A stretch of 64,000 nucleotides of DNA from NCBI GenBank assembly GCA_003249035.1, contig QBMK01000016.1:21519-85518 (forward strand), in the 5' to 3' direction. The notes under the pieces were generated by a model. It was not told the origin of the DNA. It searched no databases and saw only the letters and a program-made list of their open reading frames with translations. Each line of letters opens with the position of its first letter. Within the stretch, counting starts at the first letter, position 1. The translations under genes and the position numbers were made by a program. Positions 54,115-64,000 of this stretch are shown here, piece by piece. The stretch comes from Pseudanabaena sp. Its GTDB lineage: Bacteria > Cyanobacteriota > Cyanobacteriia > Pseudanabaenales > Pseudanabaenaceae.

Positions 54115-55776
54115 ATGCGTAGCTCAGGTTGGTTTGTTGGTTGGATTTTGCTAAGTATATCTACTAGTCCTGCAACTTGGGCTTTAGATAAATCAGTCGA
54201 TCGCCAAGGCATCGATGCACGTACTTTACAAAAAGCACCCTATAACCTTACTGGTAAGGACGTATTTATTGGGCAGGTTGAGCTTAGCCGTCCTAGCCGA
54301 TTTGCAGTAGATAAAATAACTAACAAACTCTTGCAGCTCGATCGCATAATTGTTCAACCTTACGAAGTCTTTTTTCGTGATGGTAAAGCTGTCCCGAATC
54401 GCAATGTTGACGATCACTCCGCACAAGTTGCCGCAGTAATTATTAGCCAACATAAAATCCGTCGTGGGGTTGCCCCAGATGCCAAGCTGCTCTCATCAGC
54501 ATATTCACAACGCCGACAAGACGGACAACCTGAAGCTTGTATCGCCGCTCAATATGTCGCTCGTCAATATAACAGCACTGTACGAGCCATTAATTTTAGC
54601 TTTGGTGAACTTCTCAGCGAAGACCCACGCCCTAATGCCAAACTTGATGGTGATGCACTACTTACACTCTGTGTCGATTGGATCGCCAAAACCTATAACA
54701 CAGTACCTGTGGTTGCTGGGAATCAAGGCAAAGGCGGGATTCCAATTCCCACAGATCTTTATAACGGCTTTACGGTTGGATTTACGCGTGAGGTCGATGG
54801 CATTTACCGTCAACTAGATCGCGGCAATCTGATTGATGAGCCATATCTCGATCGCAATGGTAATGGCAAATACGATCAAGGCGAAGTTTTTAGCGATCTC
54901 AATAAAGATGGCAAATGGACGGCAGGTGTGGAAAGTCCGATTGATGGAAGGCGATCGATGGCAATACTTGCTCCTGGGAACAACCTTAAACTTCCGACCT
55001 TGCAAGGTAAATTTAAAAATGCTAATGGTTCAAGTTTTGCGACTCCTCACGTAGTCGGGACGATCGCGCTCTTACATGAATATGCTAATCGTCAAATCGC
55101 TAATGGACTGTGGAGTATTGATGCGCGTCGCCATGAACTGATTAAAGCTGTGCTGATTAACTCTGCTGATAAGCTCAAAGATAGCGGCGATGGCAAATTC
55201 CTCGGAATGACTAAGACTATTCTTGATGCTTTTGGCAGAACTTGGCTCGACACCGAAGCCTATACTAGTCGTGAAATTCCCCTTAGTCGTAGCCTTGGTG
55301 CAGGTCAACTCAATGCCAATAGAGCTTTTCAGCAATATCAGGCTGGGCAACAATCCCCCAACAATGGATCGGCTAATATTTTAGCGATCGGTTGGGACAC
55401 AAATATTGTCGAAGTTGATAAATATCAAGAATATTTATTTAGCAATCCTTTAGTTGCCGATAGTTTTATTTCGGCAACTTTAACTTGGGATCGTCAAGTT
55501 AAGCTCAACGACAAAAATGGTAACGGATTATTTGATATTGGCGAAGGATTTAGCGACGAAGGTTTCAATAAAGTTGAGTTGTACTTGATGCGATCACAAG
55601 ATACGGATATTTCTCAAAATATCTGGTCATCAGTCAGCCAAATCGATAATTTACAGCATATTTTTATAAAAATTCCTGTTACAGGCAAATATAAACTTAG
55701 AGTTGTATTTAATTCTCCTCAAACAAATACAGCCAGCCAGCGCTATGGATTAGCTTGGTGGGCAAAAAATCCATAA
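54115..55776 (+). CDS. S8 family (subtilisin-like) peptidase
   Basis: A 553-residue exported protease. A signal peptide ends near ATWALD (residue about 25). His101 (DDHSAQVAAVI), Asn203 (AGNQGKGG) and Ser307 (NGSSFATPHVVG) match the S8 catalytic set. Where the first catalytic Asp is expected (FIGQVELSRPS) the residue is Glu56. Three EF-hand-like calcium loops are present: DRNGNGKYDQGE (246-257), DLNKDGKW (261-268), and DKNGNGLFDIGE in the C-terminal domain. The final part is a beta-rich P-domain-like region. Substrate unknown. Confidence 0.85.
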   Translation: MRSSGWFVGWILLSISTSPATWALDKSVDRQGIDARTLQKAPYNLTGKDVFIGQVELSRPSRFAVDKITNKLLQLDRIIVQPYEVFFRDGKAVPNRNVDDHSAQVAAVIISQHKIRRGVAPDAKLLSSAYSQRRQDGQPEACIAAQYVARQYNSTVRAINFSFGELLSEDPRPNAKLDGDALLTLCVDWIAKTYNTVPVVAGNQGKGGIPIPTDLYNGFTVGFTREVDGIYRQLDRGNLIDEPYLDRNGNGKYDQGEVFSDLNKDGKWTAGVESPIDGRRSMAILAPGNNLKLPTLQGKFKNANGSSFATPHVVGTIALLHEYANRQIANGLWSIDARRHELIKAVLINSADKLKDSGDGKFLGMTKTILDAFGRTWLDTEAYTSREIPLSRSLGAGQLNANRAFQQYQAGQQSPNNGSANILAIGWDTNIVEVDKYQEYLFSNPLVADSFISATLTWDRQVKLNDKNGNGLFDIGEGFSDEGFNKVELYLMRSQDTDISQNIWSSVSQIDNLQHIFIKIPVTGKYKLRVVFNSPQTNTASQRYGLAWWAKNP

Positions 55777-55804
55777 AAAAGCGGGCGCGAAACGCCCACT
55801 TTTT
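55776..55804. terminator. Terminator hairpin after subtilase
   Basis: 12-nt arms with one wobble (AAAAAGCGGGCG) and a T-run, starting at the last base of the subtilase stop codon. Confidence 0.7.
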
Positions 55805-55873
55805 ATTTGGGCTAACTAGATTTTCGTCATCCAGCCTTATAGAAGGAAAATCCAGATTTAATCCAAACTGATT

Positions 55874-56584
55874 TTATTTAGGTGCAGGTGCTATAGGCGC
55901 AGGTGCTCCCGTAGACCTCACAAAAGCAACATCCACAAAACCTAACTCAAACAACTGTTGATACGCTTGCTGTCCTAAATCACGAGTAGGTCCTTGGCTA
56001 CGAATCAACTGAATTAATAGTGGCACAGCTAATTCAGGTTGATTTTTGGCGCGATAAACTACTGCAAGCTGGTAGGTAGCCTCATCACGCAACTGGGCAG
56101 ATTGTAAGGCCTTACGACGATGACTATCAGAAATACGATTATCAATTCCTGAAAAACTCGTCGTTAACTCTTGATAAAAATTTGATAGCTGGTTAAACAC
56201 TTGACGCGCATCTTGCAACTTAGTGACAGCTAGATCGTAATTTTGCTGACTAATTGCTGCCATCGACTCCGACATCAATCGCTGTCCACCCGCAACACTA
56301 AACACACTGCTCTCGAGAGAATTTGGTGTAGTAGGCTCTAAAGGCTGAGCTTGAGGCGAAGCGGCAGGCTTTGGCTGAGGCGAAGCGGCAGGCTTTGGCT
56401 GAGGCGAAGCAGCGGGCTTTGGCTGGGGCGAAGTAGCGGGCTTTGACTGGGCTAGAAGTTGCTGCGCTGAAGCAGCATTTGGCGCGATCGCCCCTAGAGA
56501 AAGACAAGCAGCAGAGACAAGAGAAATAACTGCGGCTGGAAAAGCAGACTGAAACGGGCGCGGATTAGCGAAAGATGTGGACAT
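55874..56584 (-). CDS. Exported protein with PKPAASPQ repeats and helical C-terminus
   Basis: A protein of about 236 residues. A signal peptide (to about SAQQ, residue 40) is followed by an Ala/Pro/Ser/Gln linker with four tandem QPKPA(A/T)SP repeats (24-bp DNA repeats at about 56345-56450). Then a helical TPR-like region with AAISQQNYDLAVTKLQDARQ and ATYQLAVVYRAKNQPELAVPLLIQL. The function is not known. The track start is a GTG at 56608; the ATG at 56584 is preferred. It faces the atp operon across a divergent gap. Confidence 0.65.
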   Translation of the reverse strand: MSTSFANPRPFQSAFPAAVISLVSAACLSLGAIAPNAASAQQLLAQSKPATSPQPKPAASPQPKPAASPQPKPAASPQAQPLEPTTPNSLESSVFSVAGGQRLMSESMAAISQQNYDLAVTKLQDARQVFNQLSNFYQELTTSFSGIDNRISDSHRRKALQSAQLRDEATYQLAVVYRAKNQPELAVPLLIQLIRSQGPTRDLGQQAYQQLFELGFVDVAFVRSTGAPAPIAPAPK

Positions 56585-56640
56585 AAGTTGCAAATTCTGG
56601 ATGCTCACAGAAAGTAATGAGTTTTAGGCAAATACTTAAT

Positions 56641-56688
56641 CCTACAAAAGATTAATTTAAGATTTATTTTAAATTAATCTTTTGTAGG
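56641..56688. other. Hairpin in divergent gap, 20 bp stem
   Basis: Perfect 20-nt arms (CCTACAAAAGATTAATTTAA) with an 8-nt loop, between the exported protein gene and the atp operon start. The rest of the 370-bp gap shows no further element. Confidence 0.65.
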
Positions 56689-56952
56689 CACTTGTCTAAA
56701 ACTTTTTGTTATGGTAACACCCCAACATAGACGAAATACCTATTGAAAGTATTCGTCAAAAAGTATGAGAGTAAGATTCACAAGGTTACACACTCATTTG
56801 TTGAAGAGTTGTAAAGCAAATGTGACATCTTGCGTGATATTCTTAGTAACGGTGTAGGCAGCTACATCCAAGTTTTTTGGTTCTAATTTGAGCGCTACCT
56901 CAAATACCATTTCTTGACTAAAACCATCAGCAATTTTCGCTAAAAGTTAACA

Positions 56953-57387
56953 GTGAAGATTATTCCCGCAAAAAACAGTACAGCTCGACAGATGGTTGCA
57001 GAAACCTCATCCACATCAGCTTCTGATGACATGGAAGAGTACAACCGTCTTAAGTTAAAGCTGTTAGTGCTAACTCTCGCCTCTGGAGTGATTATTGCTC
57101 TGGTTGTGTGGGTCTGGTATGGATGGAAAATCGCACTCAGCTATTTAGTAGGTGCATTGGTCGGCGCTGTCTATCTCAGAATGCTCGCTAAAGGAGTGGA
57201 TCGGCTGGGCAATAAGTCCAAGAGTCTTGGTTATGCTCGCTTTGGTGTATTTGCTATTCTGATTGCGATCGCTGCCAAGTCAGAACAATTGCAGGTTCTG
57301 CCTGCTTTTTTTGGCTTTATGACCTATAAAATTGCTGTTATAGCAGTTCTTGCTCAAGATTTGACAAGTGCATCCCGTTCTCGCTGA
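56953..57387 (+). CDS. atpI: ATP synthase protein I
   Basis: First gene of the atp operon. AtpI is a small membrane protein thought to help assemble the c-ring. The 144-residue sequence has a hydrophilic N-terminus, then four membrane helices (LVLTLASGVIIALVVWVWYG, ALSYLVGALVGAVYL, and two more). The GTG at 56953 is used here; the ATG at 56992 (MVAETSSTSAS) is an equally plausible start. atpB follows at 33 bp. Confidence 0.85.
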   Translation: MKIIPAKNSTARQMVAETSSTSASDDMEEYNRLKLKLLVLTLASGVIIALVVWVWYGWKIALSYLVGALVGAVYLRMLAKGVDRLGNKSKSLGYARFGVFAILIAIAAKSEQLQVLPAFFGFMTYKIAVIAVLAQDLTSASRSR

Positions 57388-57419
57388 TTTGACCTCCTAC
57401 AGGTTGTAACATATCGAAC

Positions 57420-58181
57420 ATGATCGATCCATTAAGTCTTAGCCAACAAAACAGTTTTGCCGCCTTAGAAGTGGGCAAACATTTTTATTGGCAGTTCGGT
57501 AACGTAGCGTTACATGCTCAAGTATTAATCGTGAGTTGGATTGTAATGGGAGTAGTAATTGTTGCTGCAATCATCGCATCCAGCACCGCTAAAGCTGAGC
57601 AGCACGTTCCCGCAGGTTTTCAGAATTTCATGGAATATGTTCTGGAATATGTTCAGAGCATTGCTAAAGACCAGATTGGCGAGAAGCACTATAGAGAATG
57701 GGTACCATTTGTTGGTAGTCTGTTCTTGTTTATCTTCGTATCAAATTGGTCTGGAGCATTAGTTCCTTGGAAGCTAATTAAATTACCAGAGGGTGAGCTT
57801 TCGGCTCCTACTGGCGATATTAATACAACGGTTGCATTAGCGCTGTTAGTTTCCTTAGCCTATTTCTATGGTGGATTGAAGCAACGCGGTCTGGAATTCT
57901 TTACTAGATATATCCAAGCCTCGCCATTTCTATTGCCATTGTGGGTTCTAGAAGATTTCACAAAGCCCCTTTCTCTAAGCTTCCGTCTTTTCGGAAACAT
58001 CCTTGCTGATGAGCTAGTGGTTGGGGTTATGGTTCTGCTGGTTCCTTTGTTTGTCCCTTTGCCACTGATGGTTCTGGGATTATTTACCAGTGCAATTCAG
58101 GCACTGATTTTCGCAACACTAGCCGCGTCTTACATCGGTGAAGCGATGGAAGGTCATGGTGATGAAAGTCACGAGCATTAA
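57420..58181 (+). CDS. atpB: ATP synthase subunit a
   Basis: Membrane subunit forming the proton half-channels beside the c-ring. The 253-residue protein has five to six membrane helices and the conserved [20 protein letters not shown] segment, with the essential Arg in SFRLFGN. The end [31 protein letters not shown] is typical. The start [12 protein letters not shown] is well placed. Second gene of the operon. Confidence 0.97.
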   Translation: MIDPLSLSQQNSFAALEVGKHFYWQFGNVALHAQVLIVSWIVMGVVIVAAIIASSTAKAEQHVPAGFQNFMEYVLEYVQSIAKDQIGEKHYREWVPFVGSLFLFIFVSNWSGALVPWKLIKLPEGELSAPTGDINTTVALALLVSLAYFYGGLKQRGLEFFTRYIQASPFLLPLWVLEDFTKPLSLSFRLFGNILADELVVGVMVLLVPLFVPLPLMVLGLFTSAIQALIFATLAASYIGEAMEGHGDESHEH

Positions 58182-58336
58182 ATTGGTTTAAAAGCTTTTT
58201 AATCAATTAGTTTAGGCGATAAATATAAATCAATTTAGACTAATTTGACTTTTCATTTCTTTGAATCCGCTTTTGTATTTCGCCGCTAATATTTCTGTAA
58301 ATTCTGCTCTCAACTAAAATTAACTAAAAAAAGTAA

Positions 58337-58594
<258 letters not shown>

Positions 58595-58675
58595 GAGTTA
58601 ATCGACAGGAAGCTATGAGTGTTTACTCTTAGCTTCTTCGTGAACTCTGGTAACTGATATTTTGGCAAAACACCT

Positions 58676-59173
58676 ATGACACTTTTGAACCTTGTCTCAA
58701 CTGTTCTGCTTGCAGCGGAAGCTGTCGAGCCGAAGGGTGGCTTATTTGATATTAATGCCACACTCCCAATTATGGCGGTGCAGTTTATTGTTTTTGTGGC
58801 GGTTCTCAATGCTATTTTCTTTAAGCCTCTAACCAAAGCGATCGATGGTCGTGATGACTATGTAAGAGAGCAACTGATTACAGCAAAAGAACGTTTAGAA
58901 AAAGTAGAAATACTTACAAAGCAATACGAACAGGAACTTGCATCTGCACGTAAGTCAACCCAATCTGTTTTGATAACTGCTCAAACCGAAGCAAATAAAG
59001 TACGTAACGATAGGATTGCTGAAGCAATGGCTGAAGCTAAATCTAGGGTTACGATCGCTAAGGCAGAAATCGAAAAGCAAAAACAAAACGCAACTGCATC
59101 CTTAGATGCGGAAGTCGAATCACTCAGTCGCCAAGTCTTAGAAAAGCTACTAGGCAATTTAGTTAATTCTTAG
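58676..59173 (+). CDS. atpG: ATP synthase subunit b'
   Basis: One of two different b-type stator subunits in cyanobacteria. The 165-residue protein has one N-terminal membrane segment (INATLPIMAVQFIVFVAVLNAIFF) and a long amphipathic helix with heptad pattern to the end (KQYEQELASARKSTQ...LLGNLVNS). The extended hydrophilic start marks it as b' and not b. Symbol atpG is used in the cyanobacterial sense. Confidence 0.95.
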   Translation: MTLLNLVSTVLLAAEAVEPKGGLFDINATLPIMAVQFIVFVAVLNAIFFKPLTKAIDGRDDYVREQLITAKERLEKVEILTKQYEQELASARKSTQSVLITAQTEANKVRNDRIAEAMAEAKSRVTIAKAEIEKQKQNATASLDAEVESLSRQVLEKLLGNLVNS

Positions 59174-59246
59174 CTGGTTAATTCTTAGCCGATTAAGTAA
59201 TTATCATTTGGCATTTGGCTGATATTGAGTAATAGAAATAACTTTT

Positions 59247-59780
59247 ATGATTAGCAATTTCGTTTTACTTGCCAGCGAAGCAGGCGAGTCTTCAGGGATT
59301 GAATTTAATTCCGATATCCTTGAAACCAATGTAATTAACCTAGTAATTGTTGTAGCTTTTCTTGTTTACGCAGGTCGCGGCTTTATTGGCAAAATTCTTT
59401 CAGCTCGTTTGGAGTCAATCCAGTCTGCGATCGCTGATGCAGAAAAACGCCAAAAGGAAGCTTCAGAGAAGCTCACAGTTCAGCAAGGAAAATTGGCTCA
59501 AGCAAAAACTGAGTCGGAAAACCTACGCAAACAAGCTGAGATTGATGCTAAACATGCATCTGATTTAATTTTGGCAACGGTAGATGCTGATATTGCGCGT
59601 TTGCGTGAATCTGCCGATCAAGAAATTGCCACTGAACAAGATCGTGTGATCGTGCAATTGCGTCAGCAAGTTGCAGAGAAAGCTCTTGCTAGTGTGCAGT
59701 CTTACTTTGATCGCGGTTTGAGTGAATCTACTCAAATTGAACTAATCGACCGTAGCATTGCCCTTTTGAGTTCTGACTAG
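59247..59780 (+). CDS. atpF: ATP synthase subunit b
   Basis: Second stator subunit, 177 residues: membrane segment near the N-terminus (NVINLVIVVAFLVYAGRGFI) and a long helix with many charged residues to the C-terminus. It forms the peripheral stalk with b' and delta. 8 bp separate it from the delta gene, so they are translated together. Confidence 0.96.
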   Translation: MISNFVLLASEAGESSGIEFNSDILETNVINLVIVVAFLVYAGRGFIGKILSARLESIQSAIADAEKRQKEASEKLTVQQGKLAQAKTESENLRKQAEIDAKHASDLILATVDADIARLRESADQEIATEQDRVIVQLRQQVAEKALASVQSYFDRGLSESTQIELIDRSIALLSSD

Positions 59781-59788
59781 GAGAAAAC

Positions 59789-60340
59789 ATGAAATCTAGT
59801 TCTGTTAGTCAAGCAGTAGTTGCTCCTTATGCTGAGGCTCTGATGTCCTTGGCTCAAGAGCAAAATAATTTAGATGACATCGCTAAAGATGTGCGCTTAA
59901 TTAGTAACACTCTTAGTGATTCTGTTGAGTTAGTTCAACTCTTTGCTAGTCCCTTGATTGGGGCAGATGTCAAAAAAGGCGTAATTGAAAGTGTGTTTGG
60001 TTCACAGGTTAGTTCTGTAACCAAAAGTTTTTTACTTCTATTAGTCGATCGCAAACGCATTGCCTTCCTAAGTGAGGTTATCAGTGAGTTCAAATCATTG
60101 TTGCGTGTAATCGATCAAGTAGCCCTTGCTGAAGTTACATCGGCTTTGAAATTGAGCAGAGCGCAAGAAGATACAATTTGCGATCGGGTCAAAGCTATGA
60201 CCAACGCGAAGACTGTCGAACTTGCGATTACTGTCAATCCCGACTTAATTGGTGGCGTGATCATTAAAGTTGGTTCTCAAGTAGTTGATGCCAGTATTCG
60301 TGGACAACTGCGCCGCCTAAAGAGCAGCCTTGCTGCTTAA
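59789..60340 (+). CDS. atpH: ATP synthase subunit delta
   Basis: The 183-residue delta subunit connects the stator to F1. The N-terminal SQAVVAPYAEALMSLAQEQNN and the C-terminal GGVIIKVGSQVVDASIRGQLRRL are diagnostic. AGGAGAAAA lies directly before the ATG. In older cyanobacterial names this gene is called atpD. Confidence 0.96.
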   Translation: MKSSSVSQAVVAPYAEALMSLAQEQNNLDDIAKDVRLISNTLSDSVELVQLFASPLIGADVKKGVIESVFGSQVSSVTKSFLLLLVDRKRIAFLSEVISEFKSLLRVIDQVALAEVTSALKLSRAQEDTICDRVKAMTNAKTVELAITVNPDLIGGVIIKVGSQVVDASIRGQLRRLKSSLAA

Positions 60341-60458
60341 AGAAAAAGGGTAAAAGGAAAAAATTATTATTAATTCCCAATTACCAAAAGCTAGAAGCTA
60401 AATGCTAATAGCCAATCCCCAAAACATTAAAAACAAATCGATCGCTGATAATTGGTAA

Positions 60459-61985
<1,527 letters not shown>

Positions 61986-62000
61986 TTTACAAATCAAGCT

Positions 62001-62034
62001 AATAAAAAAGAGGGCATATGCCCTCTTTTTTATT
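62001..62034. terminator. Terminator ending the atp operon
   Basis: AATAAAAAAGAGGGC arm, loop ATAT, complementary arm with T6 run; 15 bp after the atpA stop. It looks like an efficient rho-independent terminator. Confidence 0.92.
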
Positions 62035-62062
62035 GGAATTTTGAGACCGATTTATAGGCTTT

Positions 62063-62306
62063 TTACCATTGTTCTGCACCGAGCCTTTGCGATGTTGTCA
62101 TAACTTCGCCACCATGTCGGGCTGGATCAAGTTTGGCTAGGCGTTCTTCAAGGGTTAATGGCTCATTAAGCATAGGGGCAATAATAACTACACCATCAAC
62201 AGCAGATAGTTTTAACATGAAGATGGGCAGCACAAGCGATCGCGGCAGGTAGACGAACACCTAAGTTATTACCCCATGTTTTGATATCGAGTATTGCTTC
62301 AGCCAT
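62063..62306 (-). pseudogene. AbrB/MazE-like antitoxin, frameshifted
   Basis: From the ATG at 62306 the reading gives MAEAILDIKTWGNNLGVRLP and AAIACAAHLHVK, the N-terminus of a MazE/AbrB-type antitoxin, then hits a stop. In the next frame the rest follows: LSAVDGVVIIAPMLNEPLTL and EERLAKLDPARHGGEVM. One base in the AAAA stretch near 62215, or a small deletion there, breaks the gene. No MazF toxin follows. Likely inactive. Confidence 0.75.
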
Positions 62307-62460
62307 AGTAATAGCCCACAGATTAATTGTTTAAACATAAGTATAAACATTATGCCTTTTTTGATGAAAACTTGAAGGATATAGAAACATAAAAACTAGT
62401 TGCTTTGCAGATTCTGTGACACTTCGCTACAATGAAGCCTAGATTAAGAGGTTGCTTGAC

Positions 62461-62700
62461 ATGACCAATCATTACAAGATAGAGGCGTTTTGGGATCAAG
62501 AGGCTCAGGTCTGGGTTGCTGAAAGTTCAGACATTCTTGGCTTGGTGACAGAAGCTGATAATCTTGATCGCCTGACTAATAAACTTAAACAGATAATTCC
62601 CGAATTGCTTGTAGCTAATCATCAGATAGATATTGAGAACAACAAAAATATCGCGTTTGAATTAATAACTCATCGACAAGAGTTAATTCAGGTGGCTTAA
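62461..62700 (+). CDS. DUF1902-type antitoxin-like protein
   Basis: A 79-residue protein beginning MTNHYKIEAFWDQEAQVWVAES, which resembles the DUF1902/HicB-like beta fold, with LTNKLKQIIPELL as a helix. A TTG start 9 bp earlier is possible. It lies 3 bp upstream of a HicA-like gene on the same strand, so the two are a probable toxin-antitoxin pair. The antitoxin lacks an obvious DNA-binding tail. Confidence 0.75.
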   Translation: MTNHYKIEAFWDQEAQVWVAESSDILGLVTEADNLDRLTNKLKQIIPELLVANHQIDIENNKNIAFELITHRQELIQVA

Positions 62701-62703
62701 AAC

Positions 62704-62901
62704 ATGGCAAGTTCTTTTACTCCCGAATTAAAGAAACTGCTTCTAGAGGCAAATTGCTACTTTGAGCGTCACGGGAAGGGAGATCATGAGATTTGGTATA
62801 GCCCAATTACCGAGCGTCGGTTTGTTGTTGATAATGCGATTAAGTCTCGTCATACTGCTAATGCCGTTTTAAAGCAAGCAGGGTTAGTAAAGGCTTTTTA
62901 A
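62704..62901 (+). CDS. HicA-like mRNA interferase toxin
   Basis: A 65-residue double-stranded RNA-binding-fold toxin of the HicA/YcfA group. The family signature is clear: HGKGDHEIWYSPITERRFVV with the catalytic His, and KSRHTANAVLKQAGL at the C-terminus. It follows the DUF1902 gene by 3 bp. Confidence 0.8.
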   Translation: MASSFTPELKKLLLEANCYFERHGKGDHEIWYSPITERRFVVDNAIKSRHTANAVLKQAGLVKAF

Positions 62902-62930
62902 TGAGTTGCTAAAATTGAGAAGTCAGAAAT

Positions 62931-63128
62931 ATGAAGATCAGATACTTTGCAGATACAGATACTGTTCATATATTTTTCTCTCAAAAAATACCTGTGGAAA
63001 CACGGGATTTAGATGAAAATATCCTGTTGGATTTAGATGAGGATGGTCAACTTTGCAGTATGACGATTGAACACGCTAAAGAAAGAGTAGGTATTCCAGA
63101 GATCGATTATCAACAAATTGCTGCATAA
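62931..63128 (+). CDS. DUF2283 family protein
   Basis: A 65-residue protein with the DUF2283 pattern: MKIRYFADTDTVHIFFSQKI, TRDLDENILLDLDEDG and IEHAKERVGI. These small proteins are often annotated as antitoxin candidates and occur next to DUF4258 genes; here no partner follows. It is 29 bp downstream of the HicA-like gene and may belong to the same transcript. Confidence 0.8.
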   Translation: MKIRYFADTDTVHIFFSQKIPVETRDLDENILLDLDEDGQLCSMTIEHAKERVGIPEIDYQQIAA

Positions 63129-63258
63129 AAATCTTTAATAACAATTTTCTGCTGTTATCAAAATAAGTCCAAATTAAAAATTTCAAGTAAAAGAAAAATT
63201 CCTATAATTCGTACTACAATATAAAGAAAAAAAAACGATAAATTGTCGCAAGATTTAA

Positions 63259-63870
63259 ATGAAACGCTATAAGCTAGTTATATTAATTTTGATTATCGTT
63301 GGGGGTGGACTTGCTGTGGGCAGTGGCTATCTACAAAAGCATCTTCCAATTACAGCATTATGGGACAACCCAATTACAGCATTGTGGCACAACTTCCGCC
63401 CCAAAGGAGAGCAATCCATTTCTATACAAGCATTGGAACCCAAACGAGCAGATAAATTATTCACCACATTTGTCTATATGCCTATTATAGATTACAAAAA
63501 AGAAGATGATAATACCACCATTAAAGGAGTGTGTTCTCGCCACTATACGGTTGATATTGGCTACGATGATACTTTGAAGCTATTCAATCAATACCATGAG
63601 GCAGCTTGCAAAAATGATTTTCAATCAATGCCTAATCCCACAATTATTGCTAGTGATTTTGACTTTATTGAAAGACAAGGTGATTACAGCCAAAAGGAAT
63701 GTGATTCATTTGATGAGAAGAAAAATACATCGATCAAGCAGAAGAGTCGCATCGAACTTTTGGCGAAATTAGGTGAAGATGGGCAATGGGACAAAATTGC
63801 TAACAAAAGTAAAAAGGCTCTGACAGGCTATCTTCGCTTATATTGTTCAGAATCAAAAGTTAACAAATAA
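63259..63870 (+). CDS. Membrane-anchored hypothetical protein
   Basis: A 203-residue protein with an N-terminal hydrophobic anchor (LVILILIIVGGGLAVGSGYL) and a mostly hydrophilic, lysine-rich remainder. A short in-frame DNA duplication at about 63350-63395 gives ITALWDNPITALWHN. Cysteines (CSRHYTVDIGYDD, AACKNDF, KECDSF, LYCSES) could form disulfides outside the membrane. I do not recognise the family. Confidence 0.6.
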   Translation: MKRYKLVILILIIVGGGLAVGSGYLQKHLPITALWDNPITALWHNFRPKGEQSISIQALEPKRADKLFTTFVYMPIIDYKKEDDNTTIKGVCSRHYTVDIGYDDTLKLFNQYHEAACKNDFQSMPNPTIIASDFDFIERQGDYSQKECDSFDEKKNTSIKQKSRIELLAKLGEDGQWDKIANKSKKALTGYLRLYCSESKVNK

Positions 63871-63890
63871 GGAGATTTCTAAGAAAGAAT

Positions 63891-64000
63891 TTACCCACTG
63901 GTAGGTCGAATCAGGATGTCCCATTTCGGTAATTCTGGATTACGGTCCAATCTCTTCTCAATTTCCCGCATATCCACTTTAGTCAGGGAGATCCCCTTTG
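63891..64000 (-). CDS. C-terminus of a gene extending past the window
   Basis: The minus strand is open from the window edge to a stop at 63891. It gives about 36 residues including SLTKVDMREIEKRLDRNPEL and a final PKWDILIRPTSG. The product is not identifiable from this part. Confidence 0.5.
   Translation of the reverse strand, partial: KGISLTKVDMREIEKRLDRNPELPKWDILIRPTSG

Overview
The window is about 64 kb of a cyanobacterial chromosome. The evidence is photosynthesis genes (plastocyanin petE, cytochrome c-550 psbV, the photosystem I factor btpA, a Tab2-like RNA-binding protein, ycf23), a cyanobacterial-type atp operon, glgC, and very frequent GCGATCGC (HIP1) octamers. Gene content and the many small palindromic repeats suggest a filamentous Pseudanabaena-like genome, but this is an inference from style and not a computed match. 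No tRNA, rRNA or CRISPR array was recognised.

Layout. 1-8.6 kb: end-truncated nagA, a Coq4-like protein divergent from a TetR regulator, ycf23, gap1, petE, psbV, a repeat protein ending in a C39-like peptidase domain, and hisA. 8.6-12.6 kb: an ABC permease, then an overlapping RusA plus nuclease-HEPN pair, two different miniature inverted-repeat elements (MITEs), an SRPBCC protein and a broken REP-type transposase. 12.6-16.2 kb: fetB, a peptidoglycan-binding protein and a fused cobA-hemD. 16.4-19.9 kb: an accessory three-gene block (DUF262 protein, DUF3696-type AAA ATPase, unknown protein) split and bounded by MITEs, a good candidate for an anti-phage system. 20-39.4 kb is mostly housekeeping: a Deg-type protease, galT, tab2, hsp20, glgC, gatA, mini-RNase III with an rRNA methylase, msrA, an lpxB-like gene, btpA, VKOR and a solute-binding protein.

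39.5-44 kb is the second accessory island: a truncated NACHT NTPase runs into an AT-rich helicase-nuclease gene, followed by a vapBC-type pair and decayed antitoxin genes. 44-56.6 kb returns to core genes: aroE, prmA, a sigma-like/SPOR gene pair, an FdC2-like ferredoxin, nusB, clpB and a subtilase. 56.9-62 kb is the atp operon atpI-B-E-G-F-H-A, which stops at a strong terminator after atpA without atpC. The last 2 kb holds small toxin-antitoxin-like genes and a broken antitoxin.

Two structural themes cut across the window. First, there are at least four families of small mobile-looking repeats: a 104-106 bp double-hairpin element in four copies, a 98 bp MITE in two copies, an approximately 140 bp TAGACCT-ended MITE in two copies, and a single 143 bp MITE. 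Second, many intergenic regions carry long, nearly perfect hairpins (14-30 bp stems) whose loop is usually exactly three nucleotides. Several lie in divergent promoter gaps, where a terminator role is not obvious.
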